Shown: positions 36,592 to 46,915, numbered from the stretch's first letter. The stretch is 46,915 nt of DNA from an uncultured Prochlorococcus sp. (GCA_902596585.1 CACJUL010000009.1:1-46915); one strand, 5' to 3'. The notes: generated from the sequence alone by a model not told the origin. Numbers and translations are program-made.

Positions 36592-37418
36592 TAGTTTGAA
36601 AATAATTTGTTTTTTCTATGTTTAAGGCTTGGCATCTGCTCCCTAATTTTCTTTACTCTTTCTTTATCAGCCGGGGCTATTGCGGCACCTTGAGTTTTTC
36701 CAGCATCTGACAAAACCGTCCCCCATGGGTCTATTACCATTGCATGACCATGGCTTTGTCTTCTCCCATAATGAATTCCAGTTTGAGCAGGAGCAACTAC
36801 ATATGCTGTATTTTCAATCGCTCTTGCTTGTAATAAAATTTGCCAATGATCCTTTCCAGTAAATGCTGTAAAAGCAGCAGGAATCATAATTAACTCTGCA
36901 CCATTAGAAGACAAATATCTATAAAGCTCAGGGAATCTAACATCGTAACAAATTGACAGCCCGACTTTGCATAAACCTGGAACGTCTATAACTGGAGGAT
37001 ATTCTTCTCCTGATAAAATAGTAGCCGACTCCTTATATAAATTGCCGTCTGGCAAATCAACATCAAACAGATGAATTTTGTCATATTTTCCTAAAACCTG
37101 TCCATCTCTTCCGAACAGTGCTGACCTGTTTAAGGTATGAGTGCCATCACCAGCTGGAACTGGATATCCTCCGCCCAAAAGAAATACTTGATATCGTTGG
37201 GCCATTGTTTTGAGAAAATTTGTACACTTTGTTGATAATTCAGAAGCCAATCTAAGTTTTTCATTATCCTCTCCTAAAAAGGCAAAATTCTCAGGCAAAC
37301 CGATTAATTCAGCGCCTCTTCTAGCGGCTAATTCAATCTGTTCTTCTGCTTCAACAAAATTCGCTTCAACGTTAGAGGAACTCGTAATTTGCAATGCAGC
37401 TACTAAAAAATCAGTCAA
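36591..37418 (-). CDS. Nitrilase-superfamily carbon-nitrogen hydrolase (NIT-like)
   Basis: The 275-residue protein has the Glu43-Lys114-Cys157 catalytic triad of the nitrilase superfamily (LPENFAFLG, YDKIHLFDV, LSICYDVRFPE). Length and motifs match the Nit1/NIT2 branch, which hydrolyses deaminated glutathione or omega-amides. The sequence does not tell which substrate applies. It lies between comB and the amidase gene, 30 bp after the former and overlapping the latter by one base. Confidence 0.9.
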   Translation of the reverse strand: MTDFLVAALQITSSSNVEANFVEAEEQIELAARRGAELIGLPENFAFLGEDNEKLRLASELSTKCTNFLKTMAQRYQVFLLGGGYPVPAGDGTHTLNRSALFGRDGQVLGKYDKIHLFDVDLPDGNLYKESATILSGEEYPPVIDVPGLCKVGLSICYDVRFPELYRYLSSNGAELIMIPAAFTAFTGKDHWQILLQARAIENTAYVVAPAQTGIHYGRRQSHGHAMVIDPWGTVLSDAGKTQGAAIAPADKERVKKIREQMPSLKHRKNKLFSN

Positions 37419-37448
37419 AACATTACTCCTATTAAACCAATTCGTAAA

Positions 37449-38177
37449 TCATGAAGCACGAATCACACCTCTCTCAAATTGAGCGGGGACAATATCTAAA
37501 CAATCAAGTTCAGAGCAGCATTTAAAATCTTCTTCATAATTACCAAGACTAGTCAATCTTTTGCCATGGGTAGCTGTTTTTAAACATTTTAAAATATCAT
37601 CTTTCCAAAGATTCCAGAGTGCTAATGCAGCCTGTAATTCGTCATTAAGAATGTTTACTTCTAATTCACAGTTTAATAAAAAATATGAGGCCAGTGCCCC
37701 AGCAGCCAAAGAATCCTCAAGTGAATATGATCCTTCCCAACCGCTACCAAGTATTAAAACATTTTCACTTTGAAGTGAAATAATTTTTTCGGCTACTGCC
37801 TTCCTGTTTGGGAGGCCCATAGCAAATAAATGCTTTGCATCTTGAACTTTTTGTAGCGATTTAGTCCCATTCGTAGTGCTCATAAATAGCCTCTTCCCAT
37901 TAACAACTTTTTTCGTAACTGATAGAGGAGAATTCCCTAAGTCAAAGCCCTCGATTTTTTTTCCGCCTCTCTCACCAAGCATTAGTCTCTCATCAGCATT
38001 CCACTTACTTGCAGATTCTTTCAGTAAATCTAAATCTGCAAAAACTTGTATTGAATCAGCCCCATTTTTTAAAGCCCAAGAAATCGTTGTTGTGGCTCTT
38101 AAAACATCTATTACCACAGCAACTTCAGGACTTATATCTGGAACATCATTCGCGACGTGATAATAAGTAAGATTAAT
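37449..38177 (-). CDS. comB: 2-phosphosulfolactate phosphatase family protein
   Basis: ComB hydrolyses 2-phosphosulfolactate to sulfolactate. The protein has the family's VVIDVLRATTTISWALKNGA, GERGGKKIEGFDLGNSP, TTNGTKSL and GSGWEGSYSLEDSLAAGAL. The first canonical start, GTG at 38117, cuts off a conserved N-terminal part: the frame reads YYHVANDVPDISPEVA directly before it, without stop. I place the start at ATT 38177 (NLTYYHVANDV follows), 7 nt after AAAAGGG, giving 242 aa, the usual ComB length. The alternative is 222 aa from GTG. ComA is not in the window. It is first in a six-gene minus-strand series. Confidence 0.82.
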   Translation of the reverse strand: MNLTYYHVANDVPDISPEVAVVIDVLRATTTISWALKNGADSIQVFADLDLLKESASKWNADERLMLGERGGKKIEGFDLGNSPLSVTKKVVNGKRLFMSTTNGTKSLQKVQDAKHLFAMGLPNRKAVAEKIISLQSENVLILGSGWEGSYSLEDSLAAGALASYFLLNCELEVNILNDELQAALALWNLWKDDILKCLKTATHGKRLTSLGNYEEDFKCCSELDCLDIVPAQFERGVIRAS

Positions 38178-38184
38178 AATGAGA

Positions 38185-38191
38185 CCCTTTT
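38185..38191 (-). promoter_or_regulatory. Shine-Dalgarno sequence deciding the comB start
   Basis: AAAAGGG on minus lies 7 nt before an in-frame ATT at 38177 and 4 nt before another ATT at 38180. No ATG, GTG or TTG is in frame between it and the GTG at 38117, which itself has no such sequence near. This supports initiation at a non-canonical ATT codon. Confidence 0.5.
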
Positions 38192-38300
38192 CTGAGACTA
38201 TTATAGAAAACGGTTACTTACTTTGAATATTATTTTTTAAAAAACAAACTTATTGATAGGATATTTTTAATTTTATTAAAAAATTTAATTAAGTATTAAT

Positions 38301-39617
38301 TTGAAAATGAATAATATCCGAAAAATAAACGGTGGAGGGAATTTAAAAGGGGAAATAAAAGTGCCTGGAGACAAATCTATCTCTCACAGAGCATTGATAA
38401 TCGGAAGTATTGCCCAGGGCGAAACTTATATTGAAGGGTTTTTACATTCTGAAGATCCACTTTCAACTGCTGAATGTCTAAGAAAATTAGGTGTAAATAT
38501 TCCAAAAATAAGAAAAGATGAGCCTTTCACTATTTCAGGCTTGGGCCTTTATGGATTAAAAGAGCCTAGAGAAATTCTCAATTGTGGGAATTCGGGAACT
38601 ACTATGAGATTACTAATGGGTTTATTAGCCGGCCAAGAAGGTAAGAATTTCATCTTAACTGGGGACCATTCCCTTAATGAGAGACCTATGGGGAGAGTTG
38701 GCAAACCATTATCTATGATGGGCGGCAAAATTTTTGGTAGAGAGAGCGGTAACAAAGCCCCAATATCAATTGATGGGAATAAACTCAAAGGATGTGTTAT
38801 TGGAACTCCAGTAGCAAGTGCTCAAGTAAAATCAGCAATATTATTAGCAGGTCTCAAGGCTTCTGGAACCACTTCTGTTATTGAACCAGCATCCTCAAGA
38901 GATCATACCGAAAGAATGTTAAAGGCATTTGGAGCAGATATTAGTATTAGAGGGGAATTTGGAAGGAATATTGTAATAAAGTCAGGCGCTAACCTAATTG
39001 GTCAAAAAATATTAATCCCCGGTGACATAAGCTCTGCGGCCTTTTGGATGATTGCTGCATCTATTGTTCCAAATTCGGAGGTCTTAATTAAGAATGTTGG
39101 ATTAAATCCAACTAGAACAGGGATATTAAATGTAATGGATTCAATGGGATGTAATTATGAAATTTTAGATAAATCCACAATCGCAGGAGAACCAATTGGA
39201 TCAATAATGGTAAAAACTGCAAAAAATTTAAGAGCATTTACTATTGAGGGAGATGTCCTCCCAAAACTTATTGATGAAATTCCAATCCTTACTGTAGCTG
39301 CCTGTTTTTGTGATGGAGTTTCTGAAATCAAGGATGCTCAGGAATTAAGAGTTAAAGAAACAGATCGACTAAAAGTGATGGCAAGACAGTTGAGAAAATT
39401 CGGTGCAGAAATATCAGAAAAAGAAGACGGATTAATAATTAAAGGGCAATCAAATTTCAATTCTGCAGAAGTTGACAGTGAAACTGATCATCGAGTTTCA
39501 ATGAGTCTTGCTATTGCTTCACTTCTTGCCAAAGGCACATCAAAGATAATGAAAGCAGAAGCCTCTAGCGTCTCTTATCCTACTTTTTGGGATGATCTTG
39601 CCCAGCTAACTAACTAA
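38301..39617 (+). CDS. aroA: 3-phosphoshikimate 1-carboxyvinyltransferase (EPSP synthase)
   Basis: AroA transfers the enolpyruvyl group from PEP to shikimate 3-phosphate in aromatic amino acid synthesis. The 438-residue protein has [19 protein letters not shown] (20-38), [19 protein letters not shown] (the PEP/glyphosate-binding loop), [25 protein letters not shown] and RVKETDRL (catalytic region), all intact. The start may be TTG at 38301 or ATG at 38307, two codons in. It leads a plus-strand run with the MnmC-like gene (11 bp away) and glmU. Confidence 0.97.
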   Translation: MKMNNIRKINGGGNLKGEIKVPGDKSISHRALIIGSIAQGETYIEGFLHSEDPLSTAECLRKLGVNIPKIRKDEPFTISGLGLYGLKEPREILNCGNSGTTMRLLMGLLAGQEGKNFILTGDHSLNERPMGRVGKPLSMMGGKIFGRESGNKAPISIDGNKLKGCVIGTPVASAQVKSAILLAGLKASGTTSVIEPASSRDHTERMLKAFGADISIRGEFGRNIVIKSGANLIGQKILIPGDISSAAFWMIAASIVPNSEVLIKNVGLNPTRTGILNVMDSMGCNYEILDKSTIAGEPIGSIMVKTAKNLRAFTIEGDVLPKLIDEIPILTVAACFCDGVSEIKDAQELRVKETDRLKVMARQLRKFGAEISEKEDGLIIKGQSNFNSAEVDSETDHRVSMSLAIASLLAKGTSKIMKAEASSVSYPTFWDDLAQLTN

Positions 39618-39628
39618 CTTAGAATATA

Positions 39629-40534
39629 TTGTCTGAATTAATTGAGGTTTTAACAAAAGACGGTAGTTACTCTTTAAGAAGTATTTTTTTTCAAGAAAAT
39701 TTCCATAGCTTATTTGGAGCGTTGGAGGAAACAAAAATAAAGTTTACAGCTCCTTCTGATTTACAAAGATTTAAAGGAAAGTCGCTAAGTGTTTTGGATA
39801 TATGTTTTGGGTTAGGGTATAATTCAGCCTCTTTAATAAACGAATTAATCAAACAAGAATCGCATTTAAATTTGTATGCCTTGGAGATAGACAAAAAACC
39901 TTTGGAATATGCACTCAAAAATAAATGTTTCCATAAATTATGGGCTCCAAAAGTTAAAAAAATATTGAATTCTTTGTACCTAAATAATAGCTTTGATGAT
40001 CAATTTTTTAAATGCCGAATTTTATGGGGTGATGCCAGAGAACAAATAAATAATATTCCTGCTAGTACTAAACTCGATTTAATTTATTTAGACGGTTTTT
40101 CTCCTCAAAAATGTCCACAATTATGGACAATTGAATTTTTATCAAAGGTGACACAAAAACTTAATCCTCAGGGTTATTTAATAACCTATTCATCCTCAGC
40201 CGCAGTGAGAAAAACTTTAAGAAATCTTGGTTTAGAAATTTTTACAATTAAACCAAGTTTCAATGAAAAAACTTTTTGGAGTCAAGGCACTGTAGCAATA
40301 GCAAAATTTGACAAGAATAAAATGAACTCTAATCTCAATCTTGAAAAATTATCTGTCATGGAAGAGGAGCATCTCCTCACTAAAGCTAGTATTCCTTATA
40401 GAGATACAAATTTAAGCTCAACTAACGGCGATATCATAAAAAAAAGATTGGATGAACAATTATTCTCAAATCTAGTGCCTACAAAGAAATGGAGAAAGAA
40501 GTGGGGAATGACGAAGTCGTCCTTTAAGAGTTAG
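39629..40534 (+). CDS. MnmC/DUF752-like SAM-dependent methyltransferase
   Basis: The 301-residue protein has a Rossmann SAM-binding start (LDICFGLGYNSASLI, about 57-71), LYALEIDKKPL, and the MnmC-type motif LDLIYLDGFSPQKCPQLWT. This domain in MnmC makes the final methylation of 5-aminomethyl-2-thiouridine in tRNA wobble positions. The flavin-dependent oxidase domain of MnmC is absent here. The substrate is therefore inferred only. A TTG at 39629 is used as start (SELIEVLTKDGSYSL is family-typical), 11 bp after aroA. Confidence 0.8.
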   Translation: MSELIEVLTKDGSYSLRSIFFQENFHSLFGALEETKIKFTAPSDLQRFKGKSLSVLDICFGLGYNSASLINELIKQESHLNLYALEIDKKPLEYALKNKCFHKLWAPKVKKILNSLYLNNSFDDQFFKCRILWGDAREQINNIPASTKLDLIYLDGFSPQKCPQLWTIEFLSKVTQKLNPQGYLITYSSSAAVRKTLRNLGLEIFTIKPSFNEKTFWSQGTVAIAKFDKNKMNSNLNLEKLSVMEEEHLLTKASIPYRDTNLSSTNGDIIKKRLDEQLFSNLVPTKKWRKKWGMTKSSFKS

Positions 40535-40558
40535 ATTTATATATATATTCAAAAAAAT

Positions 40559-41908
40559 ATGTTAAGTGTTGCGATATTAGCTGCAGGTAAGGGCACAAGG
40601 ATGGAAAGCTCGTTGCCAAAAGTTTTACATAAAATTTCTGGGAAAAGTCTTTTGCAGAGAGTAATTGATTCATGTATCGAATTAAATCCTGATCAAATTT
40701 TCGTAATTACTGGACACAAATCAAACGAAGTACAAGAGTCAATAACAGATAATAAAAATATCCAATTTGTTATCCAAAATCCCCAATCAGGAACTGGTCA
40801 TGCTATCCAAGTACTTTGTAAAGCAGCGAAAAAGAATGAAGGGAAACTTTTAGTACTTAATGGGGATGTGCCTCTCATCAAGCCTGAGACTCTAAATAAG
40901 CTTCTAAATTTACATGATTCAAAAAATGCAGATGTTTCTTTAATAACCACTAAGAAAAAAAATCCTTATGGGTATGGCAGAGTTTTTTTGAAGGGAGATT
41001 TTATCGAGAGAATTGTTGAAGAAAAAGACTGCAATAATTTAGAAAGAGAAAATCCATTAATAAATGCAGGTGTGTACTGTTTTAACTGGTGTAACTTGTC
41101 AGAAATAATTAATACCCTACAAAGCAATAATAATCAAAAAGAGATTTACTTAACCGATACAATATCTTTGCTAAAAAATTCCTTAAGCTTGGAGATAGAA
41201 GATAATGGGGAGCTTCAAGGAATTAATAACAGAATTCAACTATCAGAGTGCGAGGAAAGTATTCAGAATTCAATTAAAGAAAAGCATATGCTTAATGGTG
41301 TAACTTTTATAAATAAAGCAAGTTGTTCAATTAGTGAAGAAGCTGAAATTGGTAAGGATGTAATCATAGAGGCTAATACACATATAAGAGGAAATACGAA
41401 AATAAATAGTCATTGCATTATCGGACCAAATACTTTTATTGAGAATTCTGATGTGGGATTACATTGTGAAATCTCCAATTCCACCGTTTATGATTCGCAA
41501 ATAATAGATCATATAAAAATTGGTCCCTACAGTCACATAAGACCTAATTCAAAAATATCTTCCTTTAGCAAAATAGGTAATTTTGTTGAAATTAAAAATA
41601 GTCAATTAGAGGAAGAATCTAAAGTAAACCATTTAAGTTATATTGGCGATTCTATTATTGGAAGATCTACAAATATTGGAGCAGGTACTATTACTGCAAA
41701 TTTTGATGGTCAGAAAAAATATCAAACAAAAATTGGTAAAAATTCCAGTATTGGTGCAAATACGGTTTTTGTAGCGCCAATAAATCTCGGGGAATCAGTC
41801 ACAACAGGAGCTGGTTCAGTGATCACAAAAGACTCCAAAGATAATTCATTAGCAATCTCAAGAACTAAGCAAGTAAATATAGAAAATTGGGAAAGAAAGA
41901 AATCCTAA
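40559..41908 (+). CDS. glmU: Bifunctional UDP-N-acetylglucosamine pyrophosphorylase / glucosamine-1-phosphate acetyltransferase
   Basis: GlmU makes UDP-GlcNAc for peptidoglycan and LPS. The 449-residue protein has the N-terminal uridylyltransferase motif [19 protein letters not shown] (6-24), [10 protein letters not shown] and LNGDVPLI, then a C-terminal left-handed beta-helix of hexapeptide repeats (from about 250) with [20 protein letters not shown] and the acetyl-CoA site. Both halves are complete. It is 24 bp after the MnmC-like gene and converges with murF, leaving one base between the ends. Confidence 0.97.
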   Translation: MLSVAILAAGKGTRMESSLPKVLHKISGKSLLQRVIDSCIELNPDQIFVITGHKSNEVQESITDNKNIQFVIQNPQSGTGHAIQVLCKAAKKNEGKLLVLNGDVPLIKPETLNKLLNLHDSKNADVSLITTKKKNPYGYGRVFLKGDFIERIVEEKDCNNLERENPLINAGVYCFNWCNLSEIINTLQSNNNQKEIYLTDTISLLKNSLSLEIEDNGELQGINNRIQLSECEESIQNSIKEKHMLNGVTFINKASCSISEEAEIGKDVIIEANTHIRGNTKINSHCIIGPNTFIENSDVGLHCEISNSTVYDSQIIDHIKIGPYSHIRPNSKISSFSKIGNFVEIKNSQLEEESKVNHLSYIGDSIIGRSTNIGAGTITANFDGQKKYQTKIGKNSSIGANTVFVAPINLGESVTTGAGSVITKDSKDNSLAISRTKQVNIENWERKKS

Positions 41909-41909
41909 T

Positions 41910-43283
41910 CTAGTTAATTAATTCAATAATTTTTTCAAGTTGCCAACATCTGCTCCCTTTAATAAGAATAGAATCACCTTTTTTTGTAGATTTGTTTATC
42001 TCATTAGGTACATCTTTAATATGATTTAAAACTAAGAATTTTTTCTTATCTTTTAGATAATTGGTGTAAATTCTTTCATTTTTTTTATCACAAATAAATA
42101 AACACTTTTGTATGTCTGAATTATTTATTAAGTTGAATATTTCCTTGTGATATTTTTCAGATTCTTTTCCCAATTCTTGCATACTTCCAAATATTAAAAA
42201 TTTATTTCTCGGTTTTTCAAGCAGGCTTTTAATACATGCTTTTACTGACTCTGGCGAAGCATTATATGATTCATCATATATTGTTGTTTTTGCTGATTTA
42301 AGAATTTTATTCCTTCCACCTAAGCTTACAAAATCAAATTTATTAAAACTTAAAAAATCAATGCCTAACTCTTTAGCAACTGCATAAGCAAATAAAAAAT
42401 TCGAGGCATTGTGAAACCCCTCAAATGAAATTTCAAAGGTATTTTCTTCAATTAAAATTGTTTTATTCGAAGGGTTATAAAATCCTCGCAAATTATCATC
42501 TCTCTTAAAATTCTCCTTTTGATTTTCTATATTTAACAGCTCTACTTTTATTACTCTACCTTTCCAGTATTCTTTTAAAATTTCTTCAAGAATTTGATCA
42601 TTTGCTGGGATTATTACAACTCCTTTGGGATTTAAAAATTTACTAATTTCACACTTTGCATGAGTAATATTTTTTCTCGAGCCTAATAATCCAATATGAG
42701 CTGTGCCAATGTTAGTAATAACTGCAATATCGGGTTCACTAAACTTTGATAAATTTTCGATCTGTCCAAGACCTCTCATACCCATCTCAAGAACCAAAAC
42801 TTTATCTTCTTGATCTGTTGCAAGGATAGTAAGACCAACCCCAATTTCATTATTGAAATTTGAATGGGATAGTTTAATTCTTCCAATTTTCTTTAAAACT
42901 TCGCCAATCATTTCTTTTGTTGTTGTTTTACCCACTGAACCAGTTATTGCGACCAAAGGGATATTTAATTTTTTTCTTTTGAGCAATGTTAACTTTTGAA
43001 ATGCTTCTAAAGTGTCATTTACCACCCAACAAGGAAAGTCTCTAGGAAGAAATTTCTGCATCCCTTTTTTAATCACTACTGATTTAACTCCTTTCTTTAA
43101 AACCTCAGGAAGAAAACTATGTCCGTCAAAATTTTTGCCCTTTATAGCAATAAAAAGGTCATTTCTCGATACGGTTCTACTATCAATACTTACATTTTTA
43201 AAACTAAAAATATCTTCGCCCACCTCTCCAAGATTCTTAACATCACCCAGAACATTATTTAATTCTGATAGAGAGAATTCCAT
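41910..43283 (-). CDS. murF: UDP-N-acetylmuramoyl-tripeptide--D-alanyl-D-alanine ligase
   Basis: MurF adds D-Ala-D-Ala to the UDP-MurNAc tripeptide, the last cytosolic step of peptidoglycan precursor synthesis. The 457-residue protein has SIDSRTVSRNDLFIAIKG near the start, the ATP-binding P-loop AITGSVGKTTTKEMIGEVL (about 111-129), the Mur motif NNEIGVGLTIL, and YDESYNASPESVKACI. Length is normal. It is last in the menD-menB-glgA-murF series, 7 bp after glgA. Confidence 0.95.
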   Translation of the reverse strand: MEFSLSELNNVLGDVKNLGEVGEDIFSFKNVSIDSRTVSRNDLFIAIKGKNFDGHSFLPEVLKKGVKSVVIKKGMQKFLPRDFPCWVVNDTLEAFQKLTLLKRKKLNIPLVAITGSVGKTTTKEMIGEVLKKIGRIKLSHSNFNNEIGVGLTILATDQEDKVLVLEMGMRGLGQIENLSKFSEPDIAVITNIGTAHIGLLGSRKNITHAKCEISKFLNPKGVVIIPANDQILEEILKEYWKGRVIKVELLNIENQKENFKRDDNLRGFYNPSNKTILIEENTFEISFEGFHNASNFLFAYAVAKELGIDFLSFNKFDFVSLGGRNKILKSAKTTIYDESYNASPESVKACIKSLLEKPRNKFLIFGSMQELGKESEKYHKEIFNLINNSDIQKCLFICDKKNERIYTNYLKDKKKFLVLNHIKDVPNEINKSTKKGDSILIKGSRCWQLEKIIELIN

Positions 43284-43290
43284 TAAAAAA

Positions 43291-44748
43291 TTAAGTCATA
43301 CTTTTTTTCAAAGATGGGTCAGCGGATTGTCCGTAAGAAAATTTTTCAACTTCAGCGAGGTCTGGTGATGGTTCCTTAATTCCACAAACATCTTTATACA
43401 TAATTTCGTATTCTTTAGCTGAACGTTGCCAACTAAACTCTTGACTCATAGCTCTTTTTTGCAGTAATTCCCAGCTATCTTTATGCCTGAAGGCCTCCCA
43501 AGATCTTACTAAAGCAGTATAGAAATCTATAGGCTCAAAGCGATCAAAACAAAAACCTGTGCCACTATTATTTTCTGGATCATGAGGTAAAACGGTATCA
43601 ACTAAACCACCAACTCGCCTTACTATTGGGATAGAACCATACCTCATGGCAAGGAGTTGACTAATACCACAGGGTTCGAATCTACTTGGCATTAGGAATG
43701 CATCAGATCCACCGTATATAAGTCTTGATAAAGAATCATCATAGGTAAGGAATACTGAAAATCTACCAGGATAATCTAATGCAAGTTGCCATAATCCAGA
43801 CTCTAAATACCTATCTCCAGTACCTAAAACAGCTATTTGCGAATCGGTATATGCTAAAAGTCGTCTTGACACTTGTAAAAGTAAGTCGACTCCCTTCTGA
43901 TCAACCAACCTGCTTACCATACCTAAAAGATATTTTTTAGTATTAACTTCTAGACCCATTTCTCTCTGAAGAATTTTCTTATTCTCTAGCCTATTTTCTA
44001 AATTCTTAAGGGTAAACTGTGCTGGCAAAACTGGATCCTTGGCTGGATTCCATTCATCGAGATCTATGCCATTAAGAATCCCCCTTAATTTACCTGAAAT
44101 GTAATTAAGTAATCCTTCAAGACTTTCCCCGTATTCCTGGGTTTTAATTTCATCTGCATAAGTCGGAGAAACAGCATTGACCCTATCTGCGTACAACATT
44201 GCCGAAGCCATTGTGTGGTCTCCATGCATATACCAAGGACACCAAGTCATTTTTTCAAGTTTCCACCTCCAAGGGCCTTGATATTTTAAATTATGAATTG
44301 TGAAGACAGTACTAATTTCGGGATCCTGATGCATCCACACAGGAATCATTCCAGTGTGCCAATCATGGCAATGGAGAACTTGAGGTTTCCAACAATTCCA
44401 GGCAAATTCTGCAGTGGCACTAGCAAAAAATGTAAAGCGCCAGTCCTCATTTTCGCCTCCATATATTTGGTCCGAGTCAAATGTTGGATGACCCACTAGG
44501 TAAATCACATAATTATGAATGGGATGTTTTGCTTCATATACGGCAAAATCAGTGCCCATTGTATTTGCTCTAAAGACTGGTTCATTCGACACCTCTAAAA
44601 GACTCCACAATTTTCCATATCCTGGAATTATTACCCTTACATCGTGACCAAGTTTTATCAAAGATGGAGGCAACGAACCAACCACATCTCCCATACCTCC
44701 AACTTTGATCATTGGAGCACATTCAGCAGCGGCAAGAAGAATTCTCAT
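43291..44748 (-). CDS. glgA: Glycogen synthase (GT5)
   Basis: GlgA adds glucose from ADP-glucose to glycogen. The 485-residue protein has the N-terminal ADP-glucose motif [13 protein letters not shown] (16-28), [13 protein letters not shown], and the C-terminal GT-B site ([34 protein letters not shown] with the catalytic-type Glu). It matches the GT5 bacterial and plant synthases in length. The gene is 35 bp after menB and 7 bp before murF. Confidence 0.97.
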   Translation of the reverse strand: MRILLAAAECAPMIKVGGMGDVVGSLPPSLIKLGHDVRVIIPGYGKLWSLLEVSNEPVFRANTMGTDFAVYEAKHPIHNYVIYLVGHPTFDSDQIYGGENEDWRFTFFASATAEFAWNCWKPQVLHCHDWHTGMIPVWMHQDPEISTVFTIHNLKYQGPWRWKLEKMTWCPWYMHGDHTMASAMLYADRVNAVSPTYADEIKTQEYGESLEGLLNYISGKLRGILNGIDLDEWNPAKDPVLPAQFTLKNLENRLENKKILQREMGLEVNTKKYLLGMVSRLVDQKGVDLLLQVSRRLLAYTDSQIAVLGTGDRYLESGLWQLALDYPGRFSVFLTYDDSLSRLIYGGSDAFLMPSRFEPCGISQLLAMRYGSIPIVRRVGGLVDTVLPHDPENNSGTGFCFDRFEPIDFYTALVRSWEAFRHKDSWELLQKRAMSQEFSWQRSAKEYEIMYKDVCGIKEPSPDLAEVEKFSYGQSADPSLKKSMT

Positions 44749-44783
44749 TGATAATTATTTAAAAAGTTCTTTTGAAAAATAAA

Positions 44784-45641
44784 TTAGGGTGTCCACTTAT
44801 AGTCAGAAAAGTCTGGTGGACGCTTTTCAAGAAAGGCATCTCTACCTTCTTGAGCTTCTTCAGTCGAATAGAATAATTGAGTTGTGTATCCAGATAATTC
44901 TTGAATACCTGCAATCCCATCATTCTCTGCATTGAATGAAGCTTTAAGAATACGAATAGCAGTTGGACTATTTCGTAAAATCTCTCTTGCCCACCTTACA
45001 CCCTCGGCTTCTAATTCTTCAATCTTTGTAATTGCATTTATCAAGCCCATATTAAGAGCTTCCTCGGAATTATATTTTCTACACAAAAACCAAATTTCTT
45101 TTGCTTTTCTTTGACCAACAAGTCTTGCTAAATAACTAGATCCAAAACCCGCATCGAAGCTACCGACCCTTGGACCTGTTTGACCAAATATTGCATTTTC
45201 AGAGGCGATACTGAGATCACAAATTAGATGAAGTACCTGTCCTCCTCCAATTGCGAAACCAGGAACTAAAGCAATAACAACTTTAGGTAAACTTCTTATT
45301 AATCTTTGAAGTTCAAGTACATTTAATCTCTGCTTCCCTTCATCATTTTTATATCCATTTTTACCCCTTACACTCTGATCACCTCCAGAGCAAAAAGAAT
45401 AAATGCCTTTCTCGTCAGGTCCCGCACCTGTAAAGAGAACTACGCCAATAGTTTCATCATTTCTTACGATATCAAATGCGTCAATGAGTTCATCAACAGT
45501 TTTTGGCCTAAATGCATTTCTTTTTTCAGGCCGATTAATTGCGATTCTCGCGATTCCCTCATCTGATTTATGAAACAATATATCCTCATAAGATTTGGAT
45601 TCTGACCAATTTAAAGTTATTTTTCCAGGTAATACTTTCAT
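44784..45641 (-). CDS. menB: 1,4-dihydroxy-2-naphthoyl-CoA synthase
   Basis: MenB closes the second ring in phylloquinone/menaquinone synthesis; in cyanobacteria the product becomes phylloquinone, the A1 electron carrier of photosystem I. The 285-residue crotonase-fold protein has [29 protein letters not shown], the oxyanion-hole region [19 protein letters not shown] and the family end [14 protein letters not shown]. It follows menD by 35 bp, as expected for one operon. Confidence 0.96.
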   Translation of the reverse strand: MKVLPGKITLNWSESKSYEDILFHKSDEGIARIAINRPEKRNAFRPKTVDELIDAFDIVRNDETIGVVLFTGAGPDEKGIYSFCSGGDQSVRGKNGYKNDEGKQRLNVLELQRLIRSLPKVVIALVPGFAIGGGQVLHLICDLSIASENAIFGQTGPRVGSFDAGFGSSYLARLVGQRKAKEIWFLCRKYNSEEALNMGLINAITKIEELEAEGVRWAREILRNSPTAIRILKASFNAENDGIAGIQELSGYTTQLFYSTEEAQEGRDAFLEKRPPDFSDYKWTP

Positions 45642-45676
45642 GAAATTTAATTATTCAAAGATAGAAAATGATAAAT

Positions 45677-46915
45677 TTAACTGCCAATTATTTTTTCTAG
45701 CAAGGCATTTTTTTCACAAATTTCATTTTCTGGATCAACATCAACTTTAATTATTACAGATTTCTGGATAGAAATGCTCCAATCTAATGCCTCTCGTAAT
45801 TTTTTAAAATTTGCCACACTTTTAAACTTTACTTGATAGCCCTCTGCGAGTTTTGGCCAGTTTATTTCTTTTGGCATAAGAAATAGTTTTTTTAATTCAT
45901 CTTCTTTTAAATTTTTTTTATAAATACGATTAAATATATTTCCGCCATTATTATTTATTAGAAGAATTGTTAAATTTATATCGATTGAATTTTCAATCAG
46001 CCAACCGTTTATATCATGAATAAAAGCCAAATCTCCAGTCACAAGAAGTAGAGGATTTTTAATTCTAGATATACCTAATGCAATGGATAAAGTACCGTCT
46101 ATGCCAGAAGCACCCCTAAAGCTGAAACAATTTCTTGTTAAGGTACCATTTTCTGAAAATGTGAGCCAATCTCTAATCGGGCTACTCGCGGATAGCATTA
46201 TAGGATTTTCAGTTGGCCAAAGTTTTGGAACAAGATTTGCAAGCATATATTCAGTAATTTGATTATCTTGAGTAATTTTCTCTCTTAAAATTCCTTTAAT
46301 CTGCTCGCCTTCCTCTATTAGATTTAAAGCCATCGGAGTAAGAGACTTTTTGTTTTTTTCGTTGATTGATAATTCTTCTAACAATAGAGTAGTGAAATTC
46401 GATAGGCCAAAATCATATTCAAATGATTTTTTTATAGGGTCCAATTTTCTATAGTTTTTTTCTTTTATAAGAATTTGTATTCCTTTGAAGTTTTTTAAAA
46501 ACTTCTCCAAATCAATTGAGGATGACATAGGGCCAAGCCTCAAAAGTTGATGACAATTTATTGAATTTTTATTTTTTCTTAAGACTAATTCCCAATTCAC
46601 GACTAATCCTCTCAAACCAGAATAAACACCTGAAACAGGATCAGCAAATACTGGCCAACCAGTAATCTCTTGTAATCGTTCTAGAGACTTATTGAAAGAA
46701 GTTAAATCATTTATGGAACCTTGATAGGGACCTACCAAAATAATGCCAGATTCATCTAAATTTAAATTTTCTGAAATTTCGAAGAATTTGTTTTTATCAG
46801 ACTTTAATTCAACTTCCTGAAATATATATTTTTTCTTTAAATAAATTCTCTCAAAAACGTCTAAAACATTTTTTTTATTTAAAAATGAAATATCTAAAGG
46901 CTTATCTATAGGAAT
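45677..46915 (-). CDS. menD: 2-succinyl-5-enolpyruvyl-6-hydroxy-3-cyclohexene-1-carboxylate synthase, C-terminal part
   Basis: MenD is a thiamine diphosphate enzyme that makes SEPHCHC from isochorismate and 2-oxoglutarate, in phylloquinone synthesis. The frame is open to the window edge, so about 412 C-terminal residues are present of a usual ~580; the N-terminus with the catalytic Glu is outside. Visible are IPIDKPLD at the edge, [26 protein letters not shown] and [13 protein letters not shown] with the TDP-binding region (GDL...NN), all typical. An internal TTG at 46738 is not the start. It heads the menD-menB-glgA-murF series. Confidence 0.95.
   Translation of the reverse strand: MPIDKPLDISFLNKKNVLDVFERIYLKKKYIFQEVELKSDKNKFFEISENLNLDESGIILVGPYQGSINDLTSFNKSLERLQEITGWPVFADPVSGVYSGLRGLVVNWELVLRKNKNSINCHQLLRLGPMSSSIDLEKFLKNFKGIQILIKEKNYRKLDPIKKSFEYDFGLSNFTTLLLEELSINEKNKKSLTPMALNLIEEGEQIKGILREKITQDNQITEYMLANLVPKLWPTENPIMLSASSPIRDWLTFSENGTLTRNCFSFRGASGIDGTLSIALGISRIKNPLLLVTGDLAFIHDINGWLIENSIDINLTILLINNNGGNIFNRIYKKNLKEDELKKLFLMPKEINWPKLAEGYQVKFKSVANFKKLREALDWSISIQKSVIIKVDVDPENEICEKNALLEKIIGS

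Noticed and set aside
43674-43690. A tRNA T-loop-like GGTTCGAATC
   Set aside because: It lies inside glgA and no cloverleaf or acceptor stem is nearby.

Overview
The window is from a marine picocyanobacterium, almost certainly a high-light-adapted Prochlorococcus. The support is very AT-rich DNA with short intergenic gaps and frequent gene-end overlaps, a Pcb divinyl-chlorophyll a/b antenna gene, a lycopene epsilon-type cyclase, a cyanobacterial Fur, a Tic20-like protein, and a gene order (pcb ... crtL-e ... fur) that fits my memory of high-light Prochlorococcus genomes. The strain cannot be fixed from this sequence alone. I see no tRNA, rRNA, CRISPR array, insertion sequence or prophage.

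Layout. (1) 1-5.8 kb: small membrane and secreted proteins, a Tic20-like protein, glyoxalase I, a two-gene unit encoding a ribbon-helix-helix-like protein behind an 11-bp repeat array, a lumenal pentapeptide-repeat protein, a GMC oxidoreductase and a DUF2811 protein. (2) 5.8-6.1 kb: a 350-bp gap with a good minus-strand terminator and three DnaA-box-like sites. (3) 6.1-12.5 kb: a CbiX-type chelatase with Cys- and His-rich tail, an FAD oxidoreductase, a SulP anion transporter, and metY-metA for methionine synthesis by direct sulfhydrylation. (4) 12.5-20.4 kb: a StpA/GgpP-like osmolyte phosphatase divergent from a Rossmann protein, the arsenosugar radical-SAM enzyme ArsS, Fur, an isochorismatase-fold hydrolase, an MscS channel and a protochlorophyllide-reductase-like SDR. 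(5) 20.6-26.7 kb: lycopene cyclase, an SDR, a GIY-YIG-like membrane protein, a glutathione transferase, a GltS-like transporter and the Pcb antenna with its terminator. (6) 27-31.6 kb: several small proteins, hisS, a striking glycine-every-fifth-residue repeat protein with a DUF3721 tail, a DEDDh exonuclease and a DUF1350 protein. (7) 31.6-38.2 kb: a tight minus-strand series comB - nitrilase - amidase - murI - sds - acs. (8) 38.3-46.9 kb: aroA - MnmC-like methyltransferase - glmU on plus, facing menD - menB - glgA - murF on minus; menD runs off the window.

Most of the window is streamlined core metabolism: cell wall (murI, murF, glmU, amidase), quinones (menD, menB, sds), pigments (crtL, pcb), glycogen (glgA), aromatic amino acids (aroA) and methionine (metA, metY). 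The less ordinary material is the pentad-glycine/DUF3721 protein, the phased repeats before the RHH-like gene, the AUU-type start inferred for comB, the MetA residue that predicts acetyl-CoA use, the StpA/Rossmann pair, and the DnaA-box cluster. I did not find a clear multi-gene novel system such as a defence or mobile island.
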